Part shown: positions 1 through 9,786 of the stretch, piece after piece
Layout of the letters: the number at the start of each line of letters is the position of its first letter
How positions within the stretch are numbered: position 1 is the first letter of the stretch
NCBI GenBank assembly: GCA_927439925.1
Contig: CAKMKF010000068.1
Location: 1-39,815 of the forward strand
Origin: an uncultured Acholeplasmataceae bacterium
GTDB lineage: Bacteria > Bacillota_I > Bacilli_A > Acholeplasmatales > Acholeplasmataceae
Length of the DNA: 39,815 nt
Direction of reading: 5' to 3'
Notes under the pieces: model-generated
Databases searched by the model: none
What the model was told of the DNA's origin: nothing
What the model saw: only the letters and a program-made list of their open reading frames with translations
Made by a program: the position numbers and the translations under genes

Positions 1-652
1 CAGATCTAAAGTGTAGAGGAATTTCTAAATATCCACTTGTAGTACCTGCACCGCCAAGATCGTAAAAGTTTCTACCATCTGGTGAAGTAACATGACCAAA
101 TCTGAAAACATCAACACCATAAACTGATTCTGAAACACAAATCAATTGGACTGCATTTACTGGGAAACTAGAACCATTTGTTCTTGAAGTTCCTGAACTA
201 TCTGTAAATGTTACCCCAGTTGTAAAAGATGATGGTGTGCTTAATAAAGTAACTGCAGTCCAATTGATTTGTGTTTCAGAATCAGATCTAAAGTGTAGAG
301 GAATTTCTAAATATCCACTTGTAGTACCTGCACCGCCAAGATCGTAAAAGTTTCTACCATCTGGTGAAGTAACATGACCAAATCTGAAAACATCAACACC
401 ATAAACTGATTCCATATATGCATAAACATCTGATGTAGTAATTGTGTTCTTCCAAGTTAATGTTAGTGGGTCAGCAGTAGCTGATCCAATTGCAACTTCA
501 ATCCCTGTATCTGCTACGATTTGTGCATCAAATGGTTGAACTACTGATGTATTCGTAAGCGTAAACCACGCGAATGTTGTAGTCCCTAATGCTACAACTG
601 TTAAAACGACTGTTAATACTGATAATACTAATTTTCTTGCTAGTTTGTTCAT
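1..652 (-). CDS. SipW-type exported fibre-subunit-like protein, module 2 'C' paralogue (C2); partial, runs off the left edge
   Basis: Own minus-strand translation from the CAT at 650-652: MNKLARKLVLSVLTVVLTVVALGTTTFAWFTLTNTSVVQPFDAQIVADTGIEVAIG... Clearly homologous to the 319-aa ORF at 14254-15213. Same RBS context (ATAAGGAGACTAG-AAATG). Open to base 1; absent from the ORF track because it has no stop in the window. Confidence 0.85.
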   Translation of the reverse strand, partial: MNKLARKLVLSVLTVVLTVVALGTTTFAWFTLTNTSVVQPFDAQIVADTGIEVAIGSATADPLTLTWKNTITTSDVYAYMESVYGVDVFRFGHVTSPDGRNFYDLGGAGTTSGYLEIPLHFRSDSETQINWTAVTLLSTPSSFTTGVTFTDSSGTSRTNGSSFPVNAVQLICVSESVYGVDVFRFGHVTSPDGRNFYDLGGAGTTSGYLEIPLHFRS

Positions 653-725
653 TTTCTAGTCTCCTTATATTTCTCTTTTTTCTTTTTTCTCTATTTTTAT
701 TAACTTTCGTTAAGTTAATCCTTAT

Positions 726-1691
726 TTACTCAGCTTTTCTAGCTGCTTTAAACTGTAGTTGGATTTGGATTTGATCTTTATCAATTGCATCAAATGCATC
801 TGCATCCCATCCTTCAACCCAAATATTGATTCTAACTTTGCCTGTATAATATGTTCTATTCTTTAAATCTTTAGTTTCTGACTCTTGAAGCGTTGCTACG
901 AGTGATTCATTATCTAGAGCAAGGTATGGATTATGTGGATCCATTTCAGAAAGTCTATAACTTGTTGGTGGGTAATCAGTTGGAATATATTGATAAATTA
1001 ATGTTCTTTGGAAGAAATAACTAAATGCTCCGACTGGTGAACCATAACCTCTATTAGGATTTCCTGATGGGTCATAAATAAATGTTCTTAATTCGTCTAT
1101 TTCTCGTAAATCATTAGGATTGCTTTCGTCTTTTAATTCAACAATTGAAATTCTAATCGCATCATGTCCATAATAGACTCCAATATCTCCAGCTTCAACT
1201 GCATCCTCTAAGGTTGGTCCATTAAAGAATGTGTGTGGTGATCTCCATGTTACTCCTTTTGAAACAAAGAATGTACCATCTCTTTCATCACCAAATTCCA
1301 TTTCTTTTGAAACATCATTGATTAAGAAGATATCACGTTCTGCTTGAGCTGTTCTAATCCATAAATCAAATGAGAGATAATGTTCGTTTGCTATAGCTTC
1401 TCCAACTTTTCTTAGACCACCTGTCTGAAAGTTTATTCCATCAATTGATGTGACATCGTATAATCTGATGCCATCAACTGAGCCTTCCAAAGGTGTTGAA
1501 GGTAATACACTGTAGTACTCTATTCCATCGAATGAGAGTTCTAATTCATCTCCACTTGAAGCAGTTAGTGACAAGCCATCAATGTTATTGATTTCTGCTA
1601 ATGTCAACCATGCATAAGTTACTGTTCCAAACACCATGATAACCAATATGAATGTTAGAAGTGAAATATGTATCTTTTTCAAGTTTCTCAT
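726..1691 (-). CDS. SipW-type exported protein, module 2 'B' paralogue (B2)
   Basis: N-terminal TM plus VTYAWLTL motif; C-terminal NIWVEGWDADAFDAI motif; homologous to the ORF at 15289-16254. Confidence 0.85.
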   Translation of the reverse strand: MRNLKKIHISLLTFILVIMVFGTVTYAWLTLAEINNIDGLSLTASSGDELELSFDGIEYYSVLPSTPLEGSVDGIRLYDVTSIDGINFQTGGLRKVGEAIANEHYLSFDLWIRTAQAERDIFLINDVSKEMEFGDERDGTFFVSKGVTWRSPHTFFNGPTLEDAVEAGDIGVYYGHDAIRISIVELKDESNPNDLREIDELRTFIYDPSGNPNRGYGSPVGAFSYFFQRTLIYQYIPTDYPPTSYRLSEMDPHNPYLALDNESLVATLQESETKDLKNRTYYTGKVRINIWVEGWDADAFDAIDKDQIQIQLQFKAARKAE

Positions 1692-1700
1692 GATGTTATC

Positions 1701-2432
1701 CTACTCAAACTCTTCATAATCATCATCTATTGCGAAGTTCATCTGCATCTTAATTGATCCACCCATTAAATCATCTGTTGTGTCTGGGTCATATCCTTCA
1801 AGATAGATTATTACGGAAAACTTTATGATTTGACCTGGTCTGAAGTTTGGTACAATCTTTCTCATGACCATACTTTTTGAGAGGAAATGCTCAGCAACTG
1901 GCATTGTATCAGGATAGTATGAATCATTGTTTTTATCAGCTTTCATGAAGAGTGAAGTTTCTCCATCTTCAATAACAATGACTCTAACACCTTCATCTAG
2001 ATTGTTAAGTGGTTCCCCAACAATTTTAATATAATATCTTAAATCAACTGCTTCTGCTCCTTCGTTTTTAACATAGAAGGTATAAGCTACATAATCATGG
2101 TCTACATCTATATAATTTCCATCGGTTTCTTGAACTTCATCTAGTTTAACCCATGCAAATGTAATATCTTTCGCATCTTCAATTGGTTCACTCATTAATC
2201 TGGTTTGTGTGAATACAGCATCATCAGAACCATCAGTTGATATTCTTATACCTCTAAGTGCTGCACTTGGATCAACTGACATAATCATGTTTCCTGCATT
2301 TTGTCCATAAAATGTAATGACACCAAATGTTAAGGAGAGCATACCTGTGATAATGATTCCTAAACTGAAGATTCGATTTCTAATTTTAATGCGTCTTACT
2401 CCAAGAACTTTAGAAAGTCTCATCATCATCAC
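1701..2432 (-). CDS. Exported fibre-subunit-like protein, module 2 'A' paralogue (A2)
   Basis: N-terminal TM then ITFYGQNAGNMIMSVD; C-terminal IYLEGYDPDTTDDLMGGSIKMQMNF; homologous to the ORF at 16265-16975. Confidence 0.85.
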   Translation of the reverse strand: MMMMRLSKVLGVRRIKIRNRIFSLGIIITGMLSLTFGVITFYGQNAGNMIMSVDPSAALRGIRISTDGSDDAVFTQTRLMSEPIEDAKDITFAWVKLDEVQETDGNYIDVDHDYVAYTFYVKNEGAEAVDLRYYIKIVGEPLNNLDEGVRVIVIEDGETSLFMKADKNNDSYYPDTMPVAEHFLSKSMVMRKIVPNFRPGQIIKFSVIIYLEGYDPDTTDDLMGGSIKMQMNFAIDDDYEEFE

Positions 2433-2459
2433 TCCTTTAAATCAGTATTTTTAGTAAAC

Positions 2460-2490
2460 AAAAAGCCAGCGTCATCAATGACAACTGGCT
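2460..2490 (-). terminator. Intrinsic terminator that forms the expression platform of the c-di-GMP riboswitch
   Basis: Minus strand AGCCAG-TTGTCAT-TG-ATGACG-CTGGCT-TTTTTG, a hairpin with U-tract that overlaps the aptamer 3' end. Confidence 0.8.
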
Positions 2491-2551
2491 ACCTTTTATT
2501 AGGCCCTTTAGCTTTGCGTCCTTAGATTTCCCTAAGTTTGCCTTTAACATT
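2477..2551 (-). promoter_or_regulatory. c-di-GMP-I (GEMM-I) riboswitch aptamer
   Basis: Minus strand AATGTTAAAGGCAAACTTAGGGAAATCTAAGGACGCAAAGCTAAAGGGCCTAATAAAAGGTAGCCAGTTGTCATT. Conserved GGCAAAC, GAAA loop in P2, GGACGCAAAGC, GGGCCTAA and GGTAGCCAG. P1 closes between 2544-2551 and 2477-2484. Confidence 0.92.
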
Positions 2552-2579
2552 TCGTATCTATATTTTCCAATACACCTGT

Positions 2580-2608
2580 ATTTTAATTCATGTTGTAAAG
2601 TTTGTCAA
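2580..2608 (-). promoter_or_regulatory. Sigma-A-type promoter for module 2
   Basis: Minus strand TTGACA (2603-2608), 17-bp spacer, TAAAAT (2580-2585), just upstream of the riboswitch. Confidence 0.75.
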
Positions 2609-2740
2609 CACTTTTGTTCACTTTTTTTACATTATATTCATTGATTGTATGAAGATAGCAACCATTTTTTTGGCCTTACTAAAGTAAAGGGGAAAAATAA
2701 GGTTTTAAGAAAAATCAAAAAAATAACAATTAATATGGAA

Positions 2741-2776
2741 AACAGGGCACATTTTCTAATTAGCCCTGTTTTTTTG
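2741..2776. terminator. Terminator hairpin after the giant-protein gene
   Basis: ACAGGGC...GCCCTGT stem. Strong T-run on +, shorter TTTT on -, immediately downstream of the stop at 2785. Confidence 0.6.
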
Positions 2777-2784
2777 ATTACTTT

Positions 2785-5700
2785 TTATTCATTTTTTAGG
2801 ATTTCAACGATTTCTTGTTGTCCCCACTCGTAATCACTAGGAACATCAATGATTGTTAAGGTTACGTAATACTTTCTAGGTAATATCGAATTTTCTAAAT
2901 AAAACGCATTTCCGGTAATTGATACTTGCTGTACTTGAATCGTATAACCAAAACCTTTTGGAAGATTTGCAGTAATTGTATAAGTTCCATAACTTGTTGT
3001 TTGAAATTGATTGTTTGAGTATGTATCAGTTAGTGCATCATATGTTGAAAAGACAGCCATGGATAAAATCGATTGATCAACTGTACAAGCTTCATTATAG
3101 TTTTCACCCAATTGACACAAACTAATTTCTACAAAAACATTTTCAATTAACGTTGTTGTACTATTGATTACAGTTAAATTAAATCTAATATTGTTCGTAA
3201 CATCTTGAACTGCAACATAGTAATCTGTGTAATTCAAACTGTTTTGATCATAGTCCATCGCGTATACACGATATAAAATAAAGTTGAAAGTATCGCCAAT
3301 TGGTGAAAAATCTGCAGATAAATCTTCGGATTGAAAAGCATATCCAGGTTCAACAAAGTTTGTTACTTTTCTAATGATTGCTCCTTCTGGAAGTTTAAAG
3401 ACTGGTTGATAAACACTGGTATTGGTTTGCTGCACTTGTCCAATAATCCAATAAACTGAGTTATCATCATATTCGTTATAAATGATTCCCTTTGTTGGAA
3501 GAATATTAATTGTTCTTGCACTAGGTTGTTCAAGATAGAGTTCATAAGTCATAGGTGTTATTTCTTGATAATCCATTATCGTATTGAACCCTGCAAAAAC
3601 TGTTTCTGTAACAAATAAAATATCTTCAAGTAAACTGTTATCATTTTTCACCTTCGTTAAAGTCACTGATTGAAAGCTATAGCTCCAAGAAAGTGTTTGA
3701 TTCCAAATCAACACATCTTGTGAATAGGTTAATTGATATTGATAACTACCTAATGGAATATTTTTATTAAAATCAATCTCATAACCAACGCCAGGTATTT
3801 CTTGAATAAAGAAGTCAACATCCCTTAATGATACTTGTCCAACTTCATCTGGTATAAATAAACTCGTGACAGTTAACACTGTATCACCATGAAAATAAGT
3901 GTTTGAAAAATCATGTTCGATTCTTAATGTTGGTTGATCTTCATACCCAATTGTCAAGTTAGTCAGTGGTAAATCCAATTCTCCACCATTTAGATAAGCA
4001 GTATGAACTAATTCTGTCATCACATCTTCTAGTAATATATGAGTAAACTGTGACAATGTTCCATCTTCTGCTTGTAAGTAATAAGTGATTGTGTATTGAT
4101 GACGGTAAACTTCAATCAAAGATATCGTCAAATCCACAGATAGTAATGTAGAAAATGGCGAAATCTCTAGTCCATCTAGATAATTCGGTAAATTTAAACT
4201 CATTTGATCATAATAAACATTCGCTATAAATCCTAGATTGCTAAAATTAACAATTTCGGTTTGTTCATCTAGCACTTGATAATATAATCCATAAGGTATC
4301 ATGGTTGTATAAGTACTTAATATAGGACTTATGCTTATCTCATCATGTACAAAGGATAACACCTTAGCTTCACTACTTTCTGCTTTAGAAAAGTATACAC
4401 TATAAGTCTGTCCACTCAGTAGTTTGGTTTCCATGTAATAATCACCGCTAGGAAACAATTCAGTAATTGAAAATAAAATAGATACACTACCCATTCCCCA
4501 ACTACCAGTTAGATTATTGAAAGGTGAATCAGTATCCACGATACCATCCGTTAAATCATAATAAGATGAATGTACCTTAACACCTGTATTAAAATCATAA
4601 ATGGTAACACTCGGTAATAAATTATATAAATCAGGAAGATTTACTGTTTCATAAGTAATCTGTAAAGTACCTAAATCATTATCCTTCACATGATGTAAAA
4701 CTTCGGTTGATGTAATAGATTCTTTCGTATATACCAAAGGCATTGCATTGATGCCATTTGCGATCAATGATTCAATAGCATTCATCTCAACATCAGCGGT
4801 TCTAATAATTCTAATATCATAATCACTATAGGTTGAAGAATCTAGCGCATTGTATGACTCTGAATAAACTCTGATCATTCCATAATGGTCAGATACACTG
4901 TCAATATAATTACCAACGCTATCATACATCGCGTCATAGATACCAAAACTTCTTGGTATTGAAGCCATTGAATCTAATGATTCTTCTCCATAATTAAATG
5001 ATGCATTCTTTGATATTGTATAAGAACCACTCTCTAAGTTGACTTTAAAATAAGATGTTGATTCTTCATAGACTACAATGTTTGAAGTAATATCAGTTTG
5101 AATATATGTTACATTTTCCATTGATGGACCAACATATCGGTAAATCGGATTTGGATAACCAGATAAAGTAAATCGTTCATATGCAGCATATCCAGGAGCT
5201 GTAGTTTGATTAAGTGTTGCTCGATATCCTGAGGCTTGCCACCAGAAAAAGACAAAGGTGTGTGGGCTATGTTTCATGATTGGAGTGATGGTAGCATCCA
5301 TATCCATATTCGTTAACGTGTATACAGGCGTATTTCTATTATAAGAATCATAAGGTACTGTATCCAAAGTTATGACATCATATATACCAGATGTATGATA
5401 TGGTCCTATTTCTACATAGTCCAGTCCATCTTTCTTATAATCACCAACCCATGTATAAGTTTGTTCACCTGATAAAACGATGTCAGGCACTTTTCTACCT
5501 AGACCATCAGAGACTTCAACATAACTATATATATCCATCAATGAAAAAGTTTGCTGGTTTAAAATACTTGCATTGCTAGGGATATAATATGTTATCAATC
5601 CTCTTTTTTCATCAATAATTGGTGCTTTAAGTTTTAAACCATTTGAAACTATATTTCCAGAAATGTCACTTTCTAGTAACTCTAAATCATAAATAGTCGA

Positions 5701-8700
5701 TGCAAATGATGCTTGAATTTGTCTCATTTCACTATATAAATGATAACTGATGGAATCTATCGTCGCGATGTCACCTAACCAAGTTGCATCTATTGTAGAA
5801 CCATCTATATAAGGACTTAAACCTTCAAGATTAAAATTATCAGGAATAAAAATACCTTGCCCAATACCTGCACTTGAAGATAACGCATATATACCAGGAT
5901 ATGTATGTGCTGTATTTTCTTCTAGTGTTGAAAGGATTGAAGGGTTCACTTTTTCTCTTGGAATATATTCGATATAGTTTCTAATATACTGGTCAGTTCC
6001 AGAATAAACAGGTCTGAAGCTTCGAATAGGGAAGTTTTCATAAAACATACCATCTTCTGTTTCAGAGATATCAAAATAATCAATCACTTTACCCATATAT
6101 TGACCAATCCAACCACCTTGGAAAAAATAAGTGAATGGTTTAGCTGACTGATCATTTGGATTGGTAGTTGCCATATTTTTTAACATGTTTAATATCACAT
6201 CATTTGCTTCTTGAAGATTACCAAATCCATCTGCCCAAGTACTTGATAGTTCTGGAGCATTTGAAAACATATTTATTTTTTCATCAAAATTAATCAAATA
6301 TCCAAAATAGATACGGTCAATTGGATAAGTTACATCACCAGTAAAAGCCCAAGTTGATGTTCCTGTATGTATTTTACCTACCATCGCTCCATAAGCATTA
6401 TAAGTCGTTTTTGTGGGCATTACATTCATATCTATTGTATAGGTTTGATTGATTAAATCATAATCACCTATTGCACGTACTTTTCCGTAATTAATCGAGT
6501 TAGAAATATATACTTGATTTAAACCCAATGTCCCAAAGCGGTTCAAATAAACAAACCCAAAAATACCTGATGATAAATATTTACCATAGATATTGCCGTA
6601 ATTTACATTATTAATAACTGATAATACACCTAAAGATAATATACCAGAAGCTTTGGTTCTAGTCTCAGTTGTTATATCATAAGTCGTTTCTACAGATTCA
6701 CTCCACGCATAAATATCACCGTAATTGATCGTAAACATGATTTTTGCATATTGGTGATTTTCACCACCAACAATATAATTTCCATTTTCCAATCTTTCAT
6801 TACGAACAGCTATACCTGATGCATGAGCGATACCTGTAGCACTATGAGTGATTGCTTCAATTTTACCGTTATTAGCAGCATCTTTGATTTGTGCATAAGC
6901 ACCAATCATTTGATAAGTAATACCTGATACTTCGACTTCATGTGAAGCTGTTGTATTTTTGTTTTCAATACGTATATCTCCTAAATTGATTGCGTTAGAA
7001 ATCATTGAGTAATTGTATAAAATAATTCCTGATACATAAATATGAGAAGAGTATTTACCAGTAACTTGAATATCACCATGATTTAAGACGTGATCAACAT
7101 TACCATTTTGATTTTGAATATCAATGGATTGATAATCTATCTGATGTTCTAGATAGTGGTTTGTATTTAAATTTCTTAAGGCGATTCCTGATATCTTAAG
7201 TTGATATATCGACTCAAGTCCTTCATTTTGATTAACTGTAATTGACCCACCATTAAAGCCATTTAGAGCACTTTGATTCATACTCACTTCTTCTAGTAAG
7301 CCTGTAATCATTAAAGTGCCTTGTAAAAGTAAAGTTGATTCAAGATTACTCATGGATAAAAGAATATTTCCTTCATTTCTAAAATGCTCTATCGAAATAT
7401 TTTGTCCTAAAAGTAGTCCTGAAACTTTAATTAAATCTTTTGTCATAACATGACTAGAAGGTAGTGTAATATTTCCTTCGTTATAAGCTTGAAGAATGGA
7501 TAAACCACTAGATTGTTCCAAAATCAATACTCCAGCAACTTTATTAATCAAACTCAAATCTGTTGTTATACTTCTTTCATTGAATATACCTGTAATGTTT
7601 CCTTGCCCATTTTCAATCATTAAAACACCAGCAAGATTGATCTCCATAAGTGATAAATCAGATTCATCAAATATAGTGCCTAAGACCTTATAGATTGTTA
7701 TTGCTCCATTATTCGTTAAACTATTTAAATCAAGTGTTGAATTTGAATTGATAGTTCCTACACCAGAAATATTAATGGATTGACTTTGATTGATATTAGC
7801 TTGGATTTTACCAAGATTATAAAACCAACTTATATCATCAATAGAGTCAGTTAGTAAACCAAAGAAACCACCTATATTTAAGTGATTGATGTAACCTGTT
7901 TCTGCACTTGATAAAATATCATTTTTGTTAACAATTCTTCTAGCGCTAGTTATACTTCCTTTTCCAAGAATGCCACCAACATATGTGTATTGTGCAGCAT
8001 GTGTTGTATAACTCGCTCCTGTTATTATATTCGCGCCAATGATTTCCTGCATCGTGATAAAGTCAGCTTCTCCAATGATGCCACCTACTGTCGCGTTGTT
8101 CGAATCAATCGATAATAAATGAATACCTGCGTTTATATTCCCTATAGAAGAAACTCTAGTAAATGTTCCATCACCTGTTCCAACAAGACCACCAAGAAGA
8201 ATTCTTCCAATCGAGAAGGTAGAGTCAGTAACAGTGATGTCACCTTTAGTATGAACATTTTCAACAGTTCCATTATTCATTTGTCCAGCAACTAGACCAA
8301 TTGAAATATTTTTCTTCTCAGATGTATCAGAAAGATCATCAGTTATTATATTAAAATCTAAGAAATTTATATTTTTAACACTACCAAAAAGCGATGCGAA
8401 AAGAGCATAACTCGCATGTTTACCAAGTAATGTAGTTTGTTTTATCGATAGATTTATAATTGTATGATAATTAGGATCTCCACCTTGATTTACGTTTCTT
8501 GGATATAAAACATTATTTTCATTGACTAGATTGCTTTTTAGAACACCATTAAAACCAACAGGTGCCGCAACATATGCATCACTAGCTAATTGATTCATAT
8601 CGATATCATGCTTAATGACATATTCACTAGATCTAAAAAGTCCAGAAACCATTAGAAGCTCATTCATGAATAAAAGATCGAGTGCATCCATAATCTCTAG

Positions 8701-9774
8701 CTGAAATTGACTAACTGTTAGTCCTCTTAGAATTGGATAGTCTTGGTCTAACAGGACTTGATTTTGTTCAGATAAGTTTTCTGCTAAACCCAAATATGAG
8801 TCAAAGAAAAACCAATCATCTGAAAATAGTAAATGATTCTTGAAATCAATAGTTGCTATACCTTGACCTAATGTTGTTGTAGCATCCAAGTCACTATAAA
8901 CAGATTGATCATAGTAAATATTACTGATAATTCCAGTATTGGATCCAAGTATAGGACTTACTGAAATATTATAAACAACTGCTCTTGATTTAATATGTTT
9001 TGATACAATAAAAACATTTGAAATAGTACCAATATTCTTCGATACCAAACCGGCTATTTCAAATGCACCTTCAGCATGAAATCCAGAAGCATCTTCTCTA
9101 GTATCTAATAAATATGCATTTTCTAATAAACCGCTATTTTCTCCAACAAGTGACGAAACATATTGCATGTTTCCCCATTCAAGTGGTTGGATAATAATTG
9201 GATTGATTAACCCAATATTCTTAACAACTCCACTTAACCCAACTTTAGAAAACATTGAAAAGTATCTTAAGCCTGGGTATTCCAAATCATACATGTCTTG
9301 ATCAAGTATCGTCTGAAAATAAAGATTTGTAATCTCAAATCCTTGACCATCGAAAGTACCATTAAATGGTTCCATAAAGCCAATTGGATGAAATCTTTTT
9401 GTGATATCGTGTGACACAATATCGAAGTAGTCAATGTTATTTCCAAGTACGTAATCAAGTGATAAATAAATCAGTCTGTCACTACCCTTACTTAAAAGAG
9501 ATAGCATATATAGATCATCTGCATTTTCAATAACATAAGTCTTTGTAATATCAATATTCAATGCAGAAAGTGTAATGCTTGAAAAAGGTAGATACTCACT
9601 TTCATAAACTATTTCTTTTAACTCCGAAAAGGTAAGATCTTCACCTCTCCAAGTATTGGATAAATCAAAATCATACCCATGTATTTCTACAAGATTCTGA
9701 GGTCTGTAAAAAGAAAAAAAGAGCGCAGCAATAAAGCATATAATCAACGTTTTTTTGAGTATATTATTCTTCAT
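2785..9774 (-). CDS. Giant (2329 aa) secreted repeat-rich protein; beta-solenoid/GLUG-like N-terminal half, probable adhesin or fibre partner
   Basis: N-terminal hydrophobic segment. IGFMEPFNGTFDGQGFEITNLYF is typical of GLUG/beta-helix adhesins. Repeated G(L/I)(V/I)G and N-x-G-x-I rungs (NNGAITI, NEGNITL, NEGNILL, NGGSITV, NHGDIQV, NLGDIRI, NNGKIEA, NYGDIYA, NYGNIYG, NYGKVRA). Confidence 0.8.
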   Translation of the reverse strand: MKNNILKKTLIICFIAALFFSFYRPQNLVEIHGYDFDLSNTWRGEDLTFSELKEIVYESEYLPFSSITLSALNIDITKTYVIENADDLYMLSLLSKGSDRLIYLSLDYVLGNNIDYFDIVSHDITKRFHPIGFMEPFNGTFDGQGFEITNLYFQTILDQDMYDLEYPGLRYFSMFSKVGLSGVVKNIGLINPIIIQPLEWGNMQYVSSLVGENSGLLENAYLLDTREDASGFHAEGAFEIAGLVSKNIGTISNVFIVSKHIKSRAVVYNISVSPILGSNTGIISNIYYDQSVYSDLDATTTLGQGIATIDFKNHLLFSDDWFFFDSYLGLAENLSEQNQVLLDQDYPILRGLTVSQFQLEIMDALDLLFMNELLMVSGLFRSSEYVIKHDIDMNQLASDAYVAAPVGFNGVLKSNLVNENNVLYPRNVNQGGDPNYHTIINLSIKQTTLLGKHASYALFASLFGSVKNINFLDFNIITDDLSDTSEKKNISIGLVAGQMNNGTVENVHTKGDITVTDSTFSIGRILLGGLVGTGDGTFTRVSSIGNINAGIHLLSIDSNNATVGGIIGEADFITMQEIIGANIITGASYTTHAAQYTYVGGILGKGSITSARRIVNKNDILSSAETGYINHLNIGGFFGLLTDSIDDISWFYNLGKIQANINQSQSINISGVGTINSNSTLDLNSLTNNGAITIYKVLGTIFDESDLSLMEINLAGVLMIENGQGNITGIFNERSITTDLSLINKVAGVLILEQSSGLSILQAYNEGNITLPSSHVMTKDLIKVSGLLLGQNISIEHFRNEGNILLSMSNLESTLLLQGTLMITGLLEEVSMNQSALNGFNGGSITVNQNEGLESIYQLKISGIALRNLNTNHYLEHQIDYQSIDIQNQNGNVDHVLNHGDIQVTGKYSSHIYVSGIILYNYSMISNAINLGDIRIENKNTTASHEVEVSGITYQMIGAYAQIKDAANNGKIEAITHSATGIAHASGIAVRNERLENGNYIVGGENHQYAKIMFTINYGDIYAWSESVETTYDITTETRTKASGILSLGVLSVINNVNYGNIYGKYLSSGIFGFVYLNRFGTLGLNQVYISNSINYGKVRAIGDYDLINQTYTIDMNVMPTKTTYNAYGAMVGKIHTGTSTWAFTGDVTYPIDRIYFGYLINFDEKINMFSNAPELSSTWADGFGNLQEANDVILNMLKNMATTNPNDQSAKPFTYFFQGGWIGQYMGKVIDYFDISETEDGMFYENFPIRSFRPVYSGTDQYIRNYIEYIPREKVNPSILSTLEENTAHTYPGIYALSSSAGIGQGIFIPDNFNLEGLSPYIDGSTIDATWLGDIATIDSISYHLYSEMRQIQASFASTIYDLELLESDISGNIVSNGLKLKAPIIDEKRGLITYYIPSNASILNQQTFSLMDIYSYVEVSDGLGRKVPDIVLSGEQTYTWVGDYKKDGLDYVEIGPYHTSGIYDVITLDTVPYDSYNRNTPVYTLTNMDMDATITPIMKHSPHTFVFFWWQASGYRATLNQTTAPGYAAYERFTLSGYPNPIYRYVGPSMENVTYIQTDITSNIVVYEESTSYFKVNLESGSYTISKNASFNYGEESLDSMASIPRSFGIYDAMYDSVGNYIDSVSDHYGMIRVYSESYNALDSSTYSDYDIRIIRTADVEMNAIESLIANGINAMPLVYTKESITSTEVLHHVKDNDLGTLQITYETVNLPDLYNLLPSVTIYDFNTGVKVHSSYYDLTDGIVDTDSPFNNLTGSWGMGSVSILFSITELFPSGDYYMETKLLSGQTYSVYFSKAESSEAKVLSFVHDEISISPILSTYTTMIPYGLYYQVLDEQTEIVNFSNLGFIANVYYDQMSLNLPNYLDGLEISPFSTLLSVDLTISLIEVYRHQYTITYYLQAEDGTLSQFTHILLEDVMTELVHTAYLNGGELDLPLTNLTIGYEDQPTLRIEHDFSNTYFHGDTVLTVTSLFIPDEVGQVSLRDVDFFIQEIPGVGYEIDFNKNIPLGSYQYQLTYSQDVLIWNQTLSWSYSFQSVTLTKVKNDNSLLEDILFVTETVFAGFNTIMDYQEITPMTYELYLEQPSARTINILPTKGIIYNEYDDNSVYWIIGQVQQTNTSVYQPVFKLPEGAIIRKVTNFVEPGYAFQSEDLSADFSPIGDTFNFILYRVYAMDYDQNSLNYTDYYVAVQDVTNNIRFNLTVINSTTTLIENVFVEISLCQLGENYNEACTVDQSILSMAVFSTYDALTDTYSNNQFQTTSYGTYTITANLPKGFGYTIQVQQVSITGNAFYLENSILPRKYYVTLTIIDVPSDYEWGQQEIVEILKNE

Positions 9775-9786
9775 TGCTTCACCTTC

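Noticed and set aside
1-412. CRISPR-like or tandem repeat interpretation of the left-edge repeats
   Set aside because: Only two long direct copies and one inverted pair inside a coding frame; no short regularly spaced repeats.
589-774. Plus-strand 61-aa ORF
   Set aside because: Antisense to the C2 start and B2 3' end; low-complexity Leu/Phe translation of an A/T-rich purine tract; no RBS evidence.
2645-2833. Plus-strand 62-aa ORF
   Set aside because: Spans the terminator and the giant gene's 3' end; no recognisable protein features.
5391-7693. Plus-strand ORFs 5391-5579 and 7496-7693
   Set aside because: Antisense to the 2329-aa CDS, which is continuous and has clear repeat structure.
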